A DNA stretch of 64,000 nt, taken from contig OU612065.1 of the NCBI GenBank assembly GCA_914767715.1, positions 38,440,001-38,504,000 on the forward strand, written 5' to 3'. A program made the translations under genes and the position numbers. The DNA comes from Membranipora membranacea. Lineage: Eukaryota > Bryozoa > Gymnolaemata > Cheilostomatida > Membraniporidae. The notes under the pieces were generated by a model, which saw only the letters and a list, made by a program, of their open reading frames with translations, was not told where the DNA came from and did not search any database. This document shows, piece by piece, positions 26,601 to 38,945 of the stretch. How positions within the stretch are numbered: position 1 is the stretch's first letter; each line of letters starts with the position of its first letter.

Positions 26601-27350
26601 AACCTGCTGAGAGAGGGTTATATTGAAAACCACTAATGTTAGGATAAAAATGATTTTTGATTCAGAGTCTGCACCATTGAAAATCCTGTGAGACAGGGTC
26701 TCCAAATCATTGGAGACTTGAATGTTGATAAATCTTAATTTTAGTGACAGAACTCATGAAATATTCTGCCAAATTGTCCGCAAAACAGGCGGAAAATGCT
26801 ATAATTGACTATCAGATACTAAAATTATTTCCCAAACTATGTTCATATGAGTTTTCAATGTTGCAGATAATTTTTATCCTATTATAAGAGCTTTTCAAGA
26901 TAACCCTCTTTTCAGCACGTTTTTCCTTTGCGGTGTGGGTTAAAAGTACCAAACTGGAGAGAGGACAACTCCAAATTGAGGCCTAAATCAGCGCTCAGAA
27001 AACTGTCTATTTGACACAATATTTGAATTCTAATTGAGTCGTGTCACAGATGTCACTTTGATAGAAATATTTAATATATAACATTTATATTTATTACTTA
27101 TTATACATTATATATTTAACACACTTTTTGTAAGGTTTATAATTATGTTTTATTTTATTGTAGCAATGAGAAGGGCCATCCAGTGCACTGTATAATATTA
27201 CGAGGACCTGAAGGTTACGGCTTTGCTGACCCCTTTATGGTTCATGAGAGTTTAGTCGACCTTGTATTACACTACAGGAATACATCACTGGCTGAACATA
27301 ATACATCACTTAACGTCAAACTAACTCACCCAGCTTATAACAACAACTAA
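1919..27350 (+). CDS. PIK3R1: p85-type PI3-kinase regulatory subunit with an added C1-SAM-C1 module
   Basis: Adapter subunit that binds and restrains the p110 catalytic subunit of class IA PI3-kinase and recruits it to phosphotyrosine sites at the membrane. Join of 22 exons: 1919-2012, 2453-2605, 10518-10580, 11724-11774, 13057-13178, 15633-15767, 16434-16508, 17355-17502, 18466-18564, 19330-19443, 19643-19723, 20718-20849, 21084-21279, 21747-21841, 22118-22217, 22563-22664, 22912-23089, 23368-23609, 23779-23955, 24206-24316, 24880-25071, 27164-27350. All junctions are GT-AG and phase-matched; total 2847 bp, 948 residues, versus 724 in human p85alpha. Domains: SH3 about 8-78, C1 88-141, SAM 162-228, C1 249-298, RhoGAP about 315-515, proline-rich 525-531, nSH2 546-646, iSH2 about 647-810, cSH2 850-948. 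The start at 1919 follows an in-frame stop; ATG 1931 is an alternative. The gene is probably co-orthologous to vertebrate PIK3R1/2/3, so the symbol is approximate. No transcript evidence is available. Confidence 0.92.
2606..10517 (+). other. p85 intron 2 (7.9 kb)
   Basis: The longest p85 intron, separating the SH3 exons from the C1-SAM-C1 block. Phase (G|AA) is satisfied without any extra exon. I recognise no gene inside. It holds a perfect 32-bp palindrome at 5825-5856, a short CT tract near 3983-3998, and a block of imperfect 'cagacta/ctcagac' repeats at about 2690-2760. Otherwise it appears to be unique AT-rich sequence. Confidence 0.6.
5825..5856. repeat. Perfect 32-bp palindrome
   Basis: The two 16-bp arms CCAGAGACTATAGATA... 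(first arm C5825 to A5840) are exact reverse complements with no spacer. It lies in p85 intron 2. No known element was recognised around it. Confidence 0.7.
10518..13178 (+). other. p85 exons 3-5: first C1 zinc-finger domain
   Basis: Three small exons (63, 51 and 122 bp) join in phase and together give the full C1 ligand pattern H-X12-C-X2-C-X14-C-X2-C-X4-H-X2-C-X10-C, residues 88-141. The start reads HEFKKVYFVKPAMCHLC and the middle DYIWGSSTTPGMKC, with the usual aromatic-Gly turn. The final C-X10-C spacing is longer than the usual seven and contains four consecutive Asn. The Gln of the typical diacylglycerol-binding QG motif is absent, so this looks like an atypical C1. The exons are short enough for a gene finder to miss. 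Confidence 0.85.
13179..15632 (+). other. p85 intron 5
   Basis: A 2.45-kb intron between the first C1 and the SAM exons. I see no gene. It contains a GA tract (about 13675-13690) and a short ATC microsatellite (about 14409-14426). Confidence 0.5.
15633..16508 (+). other. p85 exons 6-7: SAM domain
   Basis: Exons 15633-15767 and 16434-16508 (both phase 0 at each end, 45 and 25 codons) encode residues 162-231. The segment follows the SAM pattern closely: W-x2-x-x-VAEWM at the start, YIEIFKRKQITGALLEKL in the middle, LSEDRLKEYGI, then the C-terminal helix FHRKALMVCINEL. SAM domains mediate oligomerisation or protein/RNA contacts. None is present in the vertebrate p85 I know. The symmetrical 0-0 phases are compatible with acquisition by exon shuffling. 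Confidence 0.88.
16532..16630 (+). repeat. 12-bp minisatellite next to the second SAM exon
   Basis: About eight degenerate copies of a 12-bp unit close to ACTGTCACATGT, starting 24 bp after the donor of exon 7. The repeat stays open as a Cys/Tyr/Met-rich reading frame, but this is a consequence of the 12-bp period. Confidence 0.75.
17355..18564 (+). other. p85 exons 8-9: second C1 zinc-finger domain
   Basis: Exons 17355-17502 and 18466-18564 encode residues 232-313. After an acidic, Ser/Glu-rich linker comes an exact canonical C1 spacing, H-X12-C-X2-C-X13-C-X2-C-X4-H-X2-C-X7-C (His249 to Cys298). It includes LYGIIRQGLQC, matching the family's WG..xQGxxC core, and LHKQC. The QG is retained but the Pro before the first Cys pair is not, so lipid binding is possible but unproven. 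Confidence 0.9.
19330..21841 (+). other. p85 exons 10-14: RhoGAP (BH) domain
   Basis: Five exons encode residues about 314-519. FGIDLESQF opens the domain. AYRTSA places an arginine (Arg360) where GAP domains carry the arginine finger. VVKKYLRELANPLIP is the hallmark helix, and LKFMMSHFCRVLK with VFCHILLRP match the remaining RhoGAP helices. In human p85alpha the corresponding STLYRT arginine has been linked to GAP activity on Rab5 (established literature, from memory). Confidence 0.88.
22118..23089 (+). other. p85 exons 15-17: N-terminal SH2 domain
   Basis: Exons 15-17 encode a proline-rich lead (RPPPVPPPT, residues 524-532) and the nSH2. CEWFWGDISKEEV is almost the p85alpha signature. DGTYLVRRA supplies the phosphotyrosine-binding arginine (Arg571). 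GDFTLTLRKGGTNRLIKIYH and YGFSEPYEF match the central sheet and pY+3 region. This domain should bind pYxxM motifs. Confidence 0.93.
23368..24316 (+). other. p85 exons 18-20: inter-SH2 coiled coil
   Basis: Exons 23368-23609, 23779-23955 and 24206-24316 encode a long charged helical hairpin (residues 647-822), the p110-binding segment. INSRKPEIKQLSKRRDQL aligns with the p85alpha stretch containing Asn564. That Asn is kept (Asn768), while the position of Asp560 is Ile764. LITKKGASKQAIDEFL matches the distal end of the hairpin. Confidence 0.9.
24448..24507 (+). repeat. 60-bp direct repeat, copy 1 (p85 intron 20)
   Basis: Starts TTCCCACCCCCATC and ends GGTGAAT. It is repeated with a few substitutions at 24629-24688, 181 bp away, in the same intron. 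No coding capacity. Confidence 0.75.
24629..24688 (+). repeat. 60-bp direct repeat, copy 2 (p85 intron 20)
   Basis: Second copy of the 24448-24507 repeat. Both share the CCCTGGGCAGCACGATT core. The AT-rich spacer between them is unrelated. Confidence 0.75.
24880..27350 (+). other. p85 exons 21-22: C-terminal SH2 domain and stop
   Basis: Exons 24880-25071 and 27164-27350 encode the cSH2. NDEKTWYREN is the typical p85 entry, GTFLIRSK carries the phosphotyrosine-binding arginine (Arg875), and YGFADPFMVHESLVDLVLHY completes the fold. The protein ends in TAA at 27348-27350, a few residues after LTHPAY, as in the family. The intervening 2.1-kb intron contains a MITE. Confidence 0.93.
26514..27007. 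mobile_element. TA-flanked MITE, copy 1 (in the last p85 intron)
   Basis: A 494-bp non-coding element bounded by TA on both sides. Terminal inverted repeats start GACAGTTTTCTGAGC and extend about 150 bp with mismatches. A closely similar copy lies at 58597-59104. The TA target and long inverted repeats suggest a Tc1/mariner-related MITE, but there is no transposase to prove the family. Confidence 0.8.
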
Positions 27351-27851
27351 GCTAAAATATAGGCTCTGAGCACTATGTGTCTTCACCGACAATTTCCAAA
27401 TTTTTCTCCTTTTTTTGAACTTGAATGTTCTATTTCTGAGTGCCTGTTGTATTGTATTCTGACTGTGCGTTATGACAGTAGTTCCCCTAACCCTTATACT
27501 TAACGACACAAACTGTCTCGCATTTTGTGAAATCAACCCAAAAATACAAGCACACATTTTTTTACAATCTTCAACGTCATCTTTGGAATTAAATTCCATT
27601 CTATTCTCGGCAGCGGCGAGATTTACACTTAGAACACAGCTCGTCACTTAGCACCCCAGCACTATCTATGTACAAATTTGTATTTTTATATTGTCCGATT
27701 GTTGGTTGATTTCTACGAACACTATAGTAATATATTTCTGTTCCTTTTCAATTGATACTGTAATTTTGTTAGTAGACAGTATTGATGGAGTTAACAGTTG
27801 AAATATTTTTCAACAGGCAACATTATATTGTGCATGCGGATATCAAAGATG

Positions 27852-27861
27852 AATAAATAAA
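27852..27861 (+). terminator. Polyadenylation signal of the p85 gene
   Basis: Two overlapping AATAAA hexamers (27852-27857 and 27856-27861) lie about 500 bp after the p85 stop codon, a plausible 3' UTR length. Cleavage would fall shortly after. Confidence 0.6.
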
Positions 27862-28803
27862 ATTTTGAAATCAGTATCAATGATCTCTAAGCTAATGATG
27901 GAGTTTTATTTTAAGAGGTTTATTACATTATGCTGTTGTAGTCACGGAATACACACCATCCCCAGACAGTTTGGCTCTCGATTACCGACCACATGATGCG
28001 TAAACTAGACAAATTCCCAGTGACTAACTCCCCATCTAAGTGTTTGTATACTGCCCCTCATAACATGCAATCATCAGGGAGAATGGAATGGTGTAGATTG
28101 TTTTGCCCATTGCTATTGTTAAATTTAAGTGCTTGGTTGATTATTGATATGACCTGGCGCCTGGCTCTATGTCCATACCATAGTTCCACACACCAATCTA
28201 GCTGATGAGGAGATAAAGACACTTAAAATGACAACAATTAACTCAAACACCACTAACAAGTAGCTGATAGTATCTCAGACTATTATGTAGTAAATTTGTA
28301 AGAGTTATATACACTGATTGAGATATTAATTACCTGCTAGGTATCTATCTACCTTCCCTTACCACAAATTAATTATCCACCAATTCCTGGTAATCGTCAG
28401 TTAAATGTGAGAGATTCCAACTTCGAAAATATTAATAAAATAGCAATAAAATCCTGCATCATCCCGCTATCATTGCAGTCAGGTTTTTTTTGCTGACGTT
28501 ACTGCGCCCTCGCTGACGCTGCTGTGACCTTGCCCATTTTGTTGACCTATGTTACAGATGGTAATAGTCTAATGCTCTCAAAATCAAGATGAAAGTTAAA
28601 GATAAAGCGCTCGAATTGACATAGGATAACACACCACTAAGTGTTTGCTGAATGAGATGAGAGCATCGTTACCATATCTGCGCTTGAGACTGAAGATACT
28701 GATTACCATGTATCTGTTTAGTACCCATAGAATTGAGATCACAGATTTAAGATTTGCGTAAATTGAGTAGCATTATCTACCTAAAGACATTCCTACTGTC
28801 AGC

Positions 28804-28826
28804 GAAAGTGTAAATTTTACACTTTC
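28804..28826. repeat. 23-bp palindrome
   Basis: Arms GAAAGTGTAAA and TTTACACTTTC are perfectly complementary around a single central T. Intergenic, 950 bp after the p85 polyadenylation signal. Confidence 0.6.
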
Positions 28827-30051
28827 TCAGGTATTTATGAGGAGTGGCCCTTAAAGTGTTCTATAAAGAAGTGACCCGAGTCCTTGATTCAACAGCTTGT
28901 ATAATATGATGGAGATGTAGATTTAGGATCCTTCTTTGATTGACCATGTACCAGGGGTAGTGAAGGGAACAGATAACCTTAAGGGCAGAGGTTTGATATC
29001 AACTGGTTGGGTACTATAATGACGCCTCAGCTTAGGTAGGCGGGTGTAGAGTGAAGCACATGCGCTCCAGGGGGGTTCTTACTATGATTTATTTAAAAGG
29101 GTGTTAAAAAAGGTTATAAAATTGTGTATTTAGCACCCCTGGGTGTCACGTTGCTAAATGTTGTAACATGGAAGCTGTTCTTTACTAGTCAGTTTACACC
29201 CAGGACAAATGTGTTAGCAGAAATTTATAAGCAAAAAATTAATCCTTATAAATTTCCAAGAGTTACCTGGGTGCAGTTGATTGCCCCATACACCTCTAAG
29301 AAAATTCAACTAATTACAAAATATGCTTCTAACAGGTATTGTCAAAGACACTAAAAAGGTTATTGGCTTTGTATGGAATATTCAGATTTTACAATCTCGA
29401 GTATTTTAGATAGTCAGATCTGAAACTCTTACATTATGTCACAGAAAAAGTGAGGAATTCTGCAGTGATTGAGCAGGAGGGTTGTTATGTAATAGTTATG
29501 TAATAGTTATGTAACAGGAGGGTTGTTATGTAATAGGCATCAATTGGATATTTTAACCAAAATTTTTTTTTATTATCGTAAACATACAAGTTTGTTACCT
29601 CTGAGCATCTTTGAAATAATTTTTATTTCTTAGCTCGTTTTTATCTTACAAGGCTATAGTGAATTGATAACTTAAAATTGTAAAATCTGTAAGGAAAAGC
29701 ACCTAAATTTAGTCTTTGGCTAAACTTTATTAATTATGTTAGGAACAAGATATAACAATGATTGAATCGATAAAGGCCTCAAAAGATCATCTAATCATTC
29801 TGTTTTATCTAAAGTATTTCATTGAAACGTTTGCAATCAAATTAATTAATCGCGTTTCCAAAGCTTCCATTTAAGTTGGATGGAGCATCCTGAAAAGCCT
29901 GAAAAGGTTAAGAGAAATTTAATTTAGAGCTGCAGTGATTCTCCTAAGAATGTTATTTCCTCAGTGCATTAAATCTCCTCACCATTATTAAACATGGCTG
30001 CTGCGATATATATAAATATAAATGTTGTATTATAACTAAATGGTCTGAACC

Positions 30052-30228
30052 ATAGACTTAATATACTATCTATAGATATATATACTATACTATACTATAC
30101 TATACTATACTATACTATACTATACTATACTATACTATACTATACTATACTATACTATACTATACTATACTATACTATACTATACTATACTATACTATAC
30201 TATATAATATACTATATATTAAGTCTAT
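30052..30228. mobile_element. 177-bp inverted-repeat element filled with a pentanucleotide satellite
   Basis: Ends are inverted repeats ATAGACTTAATATA / TATATTAAGTCTAT. The 10-bp sequence GGTCTGAACC occurs directly on each side (30042-30051 and 30229-30238), as a target-site duplication would. The interior is almost entirely TATAC repeats. A 9-10 bp duplication is typical of Mutator-like elements, but family assignment is only a suggestion. Confidence 0.65.
30081..30204 (+). repeat. (TATAC)n pentanucleotide microsatellite
   Basis: About 24 nearly perfect tandem copies of a 5-bp unit, within the inverted-repeat element at 30052-30228. Confidence 0.95.
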
Positions 30229-33200
30229 GGTCTGAACCCACTACAGTATCTGAACATCAAGTTCTTTTTCCATGATATCCATAAAAATGAATAATTTTGA
30301 GTTTATTTTATTATTTTTCTTTTTTTATTATTTTTCTTTGTTAATTACTTTTTCTTTTCACTCGGTTTCATATCCTTTAAGTGATAAAATTAATATTTAA
30401 ATTAAACTGAATGTATGATGATGTTAGGACCTGATATGCGAATGTAAAGCATTTTTAAAGGTGTACTAACATCCAAGTTGAACAGCATGGGGGGAAGGGT
30501 GTTGGGTCAGTGTTACTGTCCTCAGCAAGGCCCTGTCAGCAACGCTCATACGTGAAAGTCTAACCTTTTTGTAAAACCACAAAAGCGACCAAAAAATAGT
30601 GATTGCTGAGCCTTTGAATACTGATCGATCAGTGATTTGTTCAAGCTGCTCATATTCTCTAGACAAAGTTTTCCGCTCTGTATCTAGACATCCATCCAGA
30701 ATTCGCCTGTGAAATCCAGAATTGTATACGGTGAGGGACGCGTGAACAAGGTGTGGAAAGGTTTCCGAGTCATCGTTATGGCAAATTAATGACTAATTTA
30801 AACTTTGGCCAGGTATAGAATGCAGTGGAACATCATGTAACTCCGTGTAACTTCGGCTGGCTGAATCACATTGTCTTCAGGTTTAATGCAAACAAAATCT
30901 AAATTAAGATTTTTCTAGGGCCGTTTTAATACATCTATTGTTTAGTACACCTGTATTCTGTAGGGGTAATTACTGTATTTCACAGTCCCAGATACAAAGT
31001 CTGAGATTGGGAAATATGAGTGACTAAGAATCCCCCAATGTGTGAAAAACTGGTGAGTGAGCATCTATAATTGTAAAACTATGTCTATCGTATAAACTAA
31101 AATTAAACCCCATCTAAGATGAAAATAAATACATGACTGTAGTGAAATTTAGCGGCCTGATACAAGTGTTAGGCTAGTTTTGACACGTTTATACAATAAA
31201 TCAGCGTTGTCATTGCAGAAGAAATAGTCTCTTACTCAGCAAAATTTAAATCTGGAAACTCTATGATCGATTTCTAGTTGCGTAAGACACACATAATGTG
31301 GACACACATATGGATACACATATGGATACACATAATATGGACAAAGTCATGAGAAATGTGGCTGTCCAATGGATCAGATTATGTTGAACAAAATGTGCTT
31401 GCGCTCATTTGGGAAAAGGCACATAATTACCAAAGATAATTAGTTTTACCACACAATGGTCAATTTGATAGGCAAGAGATAAGACATATTTGGCATGTAG
31501 AGCATAAGCAAGAAATTATCGAAGAATGCAGGTACAAATGAGGCGGCTAAACGTATAACAAGACTGCTGCTGCTGTCACCGAACCTCAGTTATGGGCTGG
31601 CATCGCATACCATATTTTCCATAGGATTGGGTAAAATTTGTTTAGCAAGATGTATAGGAGGATTGGTGTCTGATAAATCAGAAAAGTAAGACACCAAATC
31701 CGATTTGCGGAATCCGTTGTGTGGCCCTGTCACAACATTCCATAGAGACTCAGGCCCCAGGATGGATTTGCAATAAATCACTAAACATATGAATTGTTAC
31801 TGAAAATGAATACCTAACAAAAACTAGTAAATAGGCTAAAAATCAAATAAAACAATTAAAGTGAAAAACATACAAGAGATCTTTGTTTTATGGTGCCTAT
31901 AACCTTTTCGGTGAGTTGTTTTGAAATTTCAAGATCTGCCTTGCGGGGTTTTCCTCAGATAGGTGATGGCAGGGCTGTGTAAGCTGAACTGAAGCTGTTG
32001 GTTTACTCGCTGTTAAGGCAGGCCAAATAACAAAACATTGTTGAATCTAGATATGTGAATTGAAAGCGTGTCATCAGTATGAAATAGACGAACCATTCAA
32101 CAGAAAATTATGAGGGGTGAATACTAGCTACAGTTTAGCTGCGCAAATCTGGGTCTGACTTAATGTTAGCTATGGTGTGGGAGTTAATGTTAGCTATGGT
32201 GTGAGAGTTCATAATTTATAGAGTAACTTAGTTTAGTGTATTTTAGCTGGCCATAAATAAGTTTCATCATTTCATGTAAGGCAAAAGCGAAGTTTTCCTC
32301 CAACAAATTTCTAACCATCTAGAGTAGCACAGATGGAAAAGTGCACTGCCTCGCTAGAGCCTCATGTTAAGATTTGAAAGCGCCCTCAATTACGTGTTTG
32401 TGAACTCATATTTTTCTAGTTATGCAATTTCATAACATTATGGATGTCGAATCTGTATTTACCTATTTACGGTGTTTATCCATTTTAATAATTACAAAGC
32501 TTTGTGGACTTTCAATCAATTCTATCGACTTGATGTAAATGGCAGATGACAGAGATCAGAACGAGGCAGAGGATTACATATTTTCCTCGATGGATGCCCT
32601 CGGCCATATCACTGTGACCTGTTACAATGTGATACAAAATACTTCCTACAGTAATCTTTTTCTTTATTGACTAATTAGTCATGATAATGTATAGAATGTG
32701 CCATACCAATGCTGATTAAGTGATGTTAATTAAGTAAGTTAGGACATGAATCGGCACCGCTGGACCTTATCAGAGAGAACCTTCCTGTACTATATTGTCC
32801 ATGATCTCAGTATACACCCGCAGCTCCTTTACTATACCCGACTAATCTTTTGTCATCTCTTTCTTTTCCCAAACAAGAAGCAAAGAGTTCATTAGCGTCA
32901 AATTTGTTGAAATGTTCGACATGATTGATTCTACTATGTTCATTTGAAGCATCCAATTGGTCGTAACCATGGCATTGCACAGCTTGTATTTGTCAACTTG
33001 AACGTACTTAATTGGCACCTCACAATCTGGTGTGTGTGTTATAACTAGCTCTCATCATCACTGGCAGTGTGATCCTACTCCGAGTGTGATCGTCAGGGAT
33101 AACCAGAATCATTAGGTAAAGTGCTCCAAAGAAATTAATTCAACTCTCATTATCATTTCACTGACACCACACACATACCGCCGCGACGCAGCGCAAACCA

Positions 33201-33400
33201 TAATTGTCACCTTGAGGTGTTGAGGGGCGGACCTTAGCTGTTGATTGGTGTAATCGCTAATCATTGGCTACCGGAGGAATTGCTGCTCAGATCCTAATAA
33301 AACTCTCCGCAGACAAGGAAATAATCTCACTTCCAAAAGAGATTGCAAATCATTTTTAATAATTTTTCAAAGCGAGAAAATCATCACCATCAGCATTGAG

Positions 33401-35273
<1,873 letters not shown>

Positions 35274-35455
35274 TTTTTTAATATTTATTTATTATAATCT
35301 ACTGACAATGCTCAAGCATAGCAGTGTTAAAAATACTCGCATATTGATAATCTCTTGGATATTATGAGGAGAATATTGTTACTGTTTTACTGCCGATAAT
35401 GGTGACATAGCATGCGGCTTTTGAAAAAAACCATATTTTGTATTATTACTTATTT

Positions 35456-35461
35456 AATAAA
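35456..35461 (+). terminator. Candidate Hmx polyadenylation signal
   Basis: AATAAA 183 bp after the Hmx stop codon. Common motif in AT-rich DNA, so only moderately supported. Confidence 0.45.
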
Positions 35462-36960
35462 TCTACAATATATTTTGTATATTTGTCGAATACCGGTACG
35501 AGATAGACGCGTGACTGTGATTTTATTCCTGTTTGTTGTGTTATTTGTGATTTGTTTCAAATTTTGTGCTTGTATTGTTGTATTTTTTATAGTTTCTTGT
35601 GCAAAGGCCATACAAATATATTATAAATCTCGTTGAAACCCATGTCACTTATTTATTGCCCCCCCCCCCCCAAGTAAAAAATGTAAAGGTTTATAATAGT
35701 TCTTCATTATCCATGGCCTGAATTTGAGCATCACAATAGCTTAGTCACATTAAAACAACAAATTTGGTGGGATACACAATGTTTCAAAGTGTGTAAAGGC
35801 CTTTATAAAACAGAGTGGAAGATTGATCGATTTATGATTTTGCTAGAAAAGAAGCAGCGATATTAATTATTGGTCATCTTTGCTTTCTTCTCACCTTAAC
35901 TCAAACCTTTCCTGTCACTTTAGATTGGTAACACTAATATAATATATAATAATATTATAATATAATAAAATCCTCTTGACTGCTTACCTTGTACAAACTG
36001 AGAACCTCACAGCTGTCCTCTGAGATCATAGACCCGTAATCACGGGGGGGGGGGGTGAGGAAATTATGAAAATATGGGCTTGGTGAGTGAAGATATGTAA
36101 AAGCACCCATATGTTAGGGCTCTGCTGATAGTTGACGTTCTAGCAATGGAGGTGTCGAATCAATGAAGCCCCGGAGGTGAGTAGACAATGGCATAAACCT
36201 TGAGAGGTTGCTGCCGAGTTCTGGTTGCTTTACTTTTATTACTAATCAAACCAAAAGAAAAACAAGTCGTTCTGAAGGGAGCAAGGAGGGAATTTATGGC
36301 CTAGGCTTGCTTGCTGAAATGAGAAAAAATAAAACTGAGATCTGCACAGTTTGTGGAATTTTGAATGAACTAATAACAATAGAAAATCAAAAGATCGTAT
36401 AAATGAAATGGTTCACAGCTCCTTGAAATAAGCTACATCACCATGATGAGACATACAAATACATAAATTTTCTAGTCTCAATTTTTTCATCCAAGTGATT
36501 ATAATCGCAATTATATAAAAAATCCTTTTCCTATATTAGCGCAAGCATATCTCCACAATTCAGTTTACGTGGGTTTTTAAATTGCCACGCTAGAGTCTTC
36601 CAATTGATTGAGGTAACACATAGAAAACAAAACAGAATAACATGTAATAATATATGCAATAATTATGTGCAACTGTTTGGTGTCAAACAAAATACCATGT
36701 AATGGATTACATTATATAGTTAATTGATGCCCTTCTTTGATTGTAAACCTAGCTGGCTCAAAGTTCAATATGCTTCCCCTCCCCCAGAAATATACATGAT
36801 GTGAAAATATTCTAAGATAGATTAAGTTCGATGAAGGACATGGCCTTTCAATTTTTTCTTTCTCTAAGTACCACAAGATAAGCACCTTCAACTCAGCTCA
36901 CAGAACTAAGAGTTGTCTCTAACTCCTCGCTTAGAGACACCTTGGTTTTAGTATTAAGCT

Positions 36961-37038
36961 TCAGCAGAGACGGTTTTCTCAGCAGAGACGGTTTTCTCAG
37001 CAGAGATGGCTTTCTCAGCAGAGATGGTTTTCTCAGCA
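36961..37038 (+). repeat. 18-bp tandem repeat, 4.3 copies
   Basis: Unit TCAGCAGAGACGGTTTTC; four full copies (36961-37032) with C/T changes, plus a partial TCAGCA. It lies 1.5 kb downstream of the Hmx 3' end. Confidence 0.85.
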
Positions 37039-38833
37039 TAGAGAACGTGGTACATTTACCAATAAAGTACTTTTATTAGTTGGTTACCTAATGCCTCTAT
37101 GACATGCTCATAACGCTTTACAGCACGTCAGTATTGCAAAAGTGTAGATAAGTGTGATAAGTTTGATGAGTGGTCGAGGGTTGTGGCATCCAATAATCAG
37201 CAGCTTTGGTGGATAATGGGAGTGACACATACATTGACGAGGGCAGGGTTTGATCACTCAAACATCAACAATGTAAATCAGTGGAAAATTTGAGGATGTC
37301 CTGAAAGCGAGATAAATTGCGTTACATTTTTATTAATACACACTTCTCGTACTAGTAGAGATGTAATCCTCTAATGTGGTGATAATTACTGCTTTTAAAA
37401 ACCATTCCAGGGTGTAGCCAGTATTACCTCCACACATACGAGAGGGGACCCTGTTATGACTTGAATATTCGAGTCTATCTATCTGCCGCGGTACGGACCG
37501 TATAGGATTACGCTCACACAGGCTAGGCAAGTTCGCTTAGAAACTTTGGAAGCATTTTGTGGACAGCAATTTTATCTTCATCTGAGCAGAATTAATTGAC
37601 CCGCTGTCGTCTTAAGATGGCAACATATTTCAGTAAGCGGGGCCGCTGTCTCACTTTTGTGCATTTTAGACATGCCATTCAACGCTTCATAGTAGCAGCA
37701 TGACATTATTATCAATTAAATATCTCTTGTAACGCTTAGTCCAGCAGCGAGAACCATTATACGATTCAATACCATGAAAGACATCGTGCCATAACAAAAT
37801 CATTGACATAGGCTCATTACTGGAGCAGTGCAATTAATAGCACTTGAGTAAAGATGTACACGTGACATGTATACACTAATGATAAGATGTCTACATTTTA
37901 ATAAACTGTAATTATACTTTTATTCAACAGAATTTGTCGATATTTCTCTCGTCACTTTCCATAGCCAAATGAGTTTTATTCTCACCACTGCTGCCGCTTT
38001 AATCAGCTAGGCTGACATGCATTTCCGACCATAGAAACTTACATTTCCTAGCTATTATCTTAATAACTCCACTGTAATTATTACCATCATTAGTTTATTC
38101 ACTTTTCCACAAGTAAAGGGTTAGCGACTGGGAAAAGAAGACAATTTGTAATGATAGACCATACTTAAAGCACAATTACACTGTTACACAGTTTTATACA
38201 TGGAAATTAATTACAATTATTAATTACAGTGTATAGAACGAACTAATGATAAGCGCTCAGAATTCAGAGAGCCTGGGAATAAAGATGCATCAATAACAGA
38301 AAGCTCCAGCTTGTGTGTCAACCACATAAAATAATAAAATGGCAGGTAGAAGGCTTTATCGTATCTCACATATCCAGATGTATCAGTCAAGCATTATATT
38401 TTTTAATTTATAGCGTAATGTTACTACTTCAGGTAGGGTTATATCTTGCATGTTTTTATTATAATTTCACTAGAACTTAAAAAAAACTTACATTATTATT
38501 TTTCTACCTTCTTGGTCTTAAAAGTCTCTGCGACTTTCATCAGCAAACAAAGTAATATAATGTATAAATATGTATATATGATATGACCTCTGCGGCACGT
38601 TGGTATTAAGTGGTAAGTGGCTCCTTATAATTGAAAAACAAAGCAAGTGAGGAACCAGCCTAGAATTCGAAAGGCTTCAAAAACCAGGCTGTATCACAGA
38701 TCCCCGGAAAGCTCCTTGCACCACAAAGGAAAAACCCAAGCAATGCAATATCAATCAGCAATTTTAACAAGAGACATATCATCCGCCCATTGATATATAT
38801 TATATGGATGAGGGCAAGGAGTTAAAGAGTCCT

Positions 38834-38945
38834 TGATGAGGGGAACATGTCTGACCCTGAACAAGAGTATGGCTATTCAGTATGGTTGCTGGGCCGCATT
38901 TCTCATCTTTGATCGGTCCAAAAGTTCAGAATCTATTAAAGTTGA
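38834..38945 (+). repeat. Diverged repeat, copy 1
   Basis: Shares AGGGGAACATG(T/G)CTGACCCT and a downstream ATC(T/T)TTGATCG stretch with 39479-39565 in the same order. It looks like two decayed copies of one unknown repeat. Weakly supported. Confidence 0.35.

Larger units (their letters stand above)
27862..33400. other. Intergenic region between the p85 gene and Hmx
   Basis: About 5.5 kb with no recognisable exon. It contains a 23-bp palindrome (28804-28826), small tandem repeats at about 29484-29537, 31285-31341 and 32162-32210, and a 177-bp satellite-bearing element (30052-30228). The last kilobase is the likely Hmx promoter region, but I can name no specific site in it. Confidence 0.5.
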
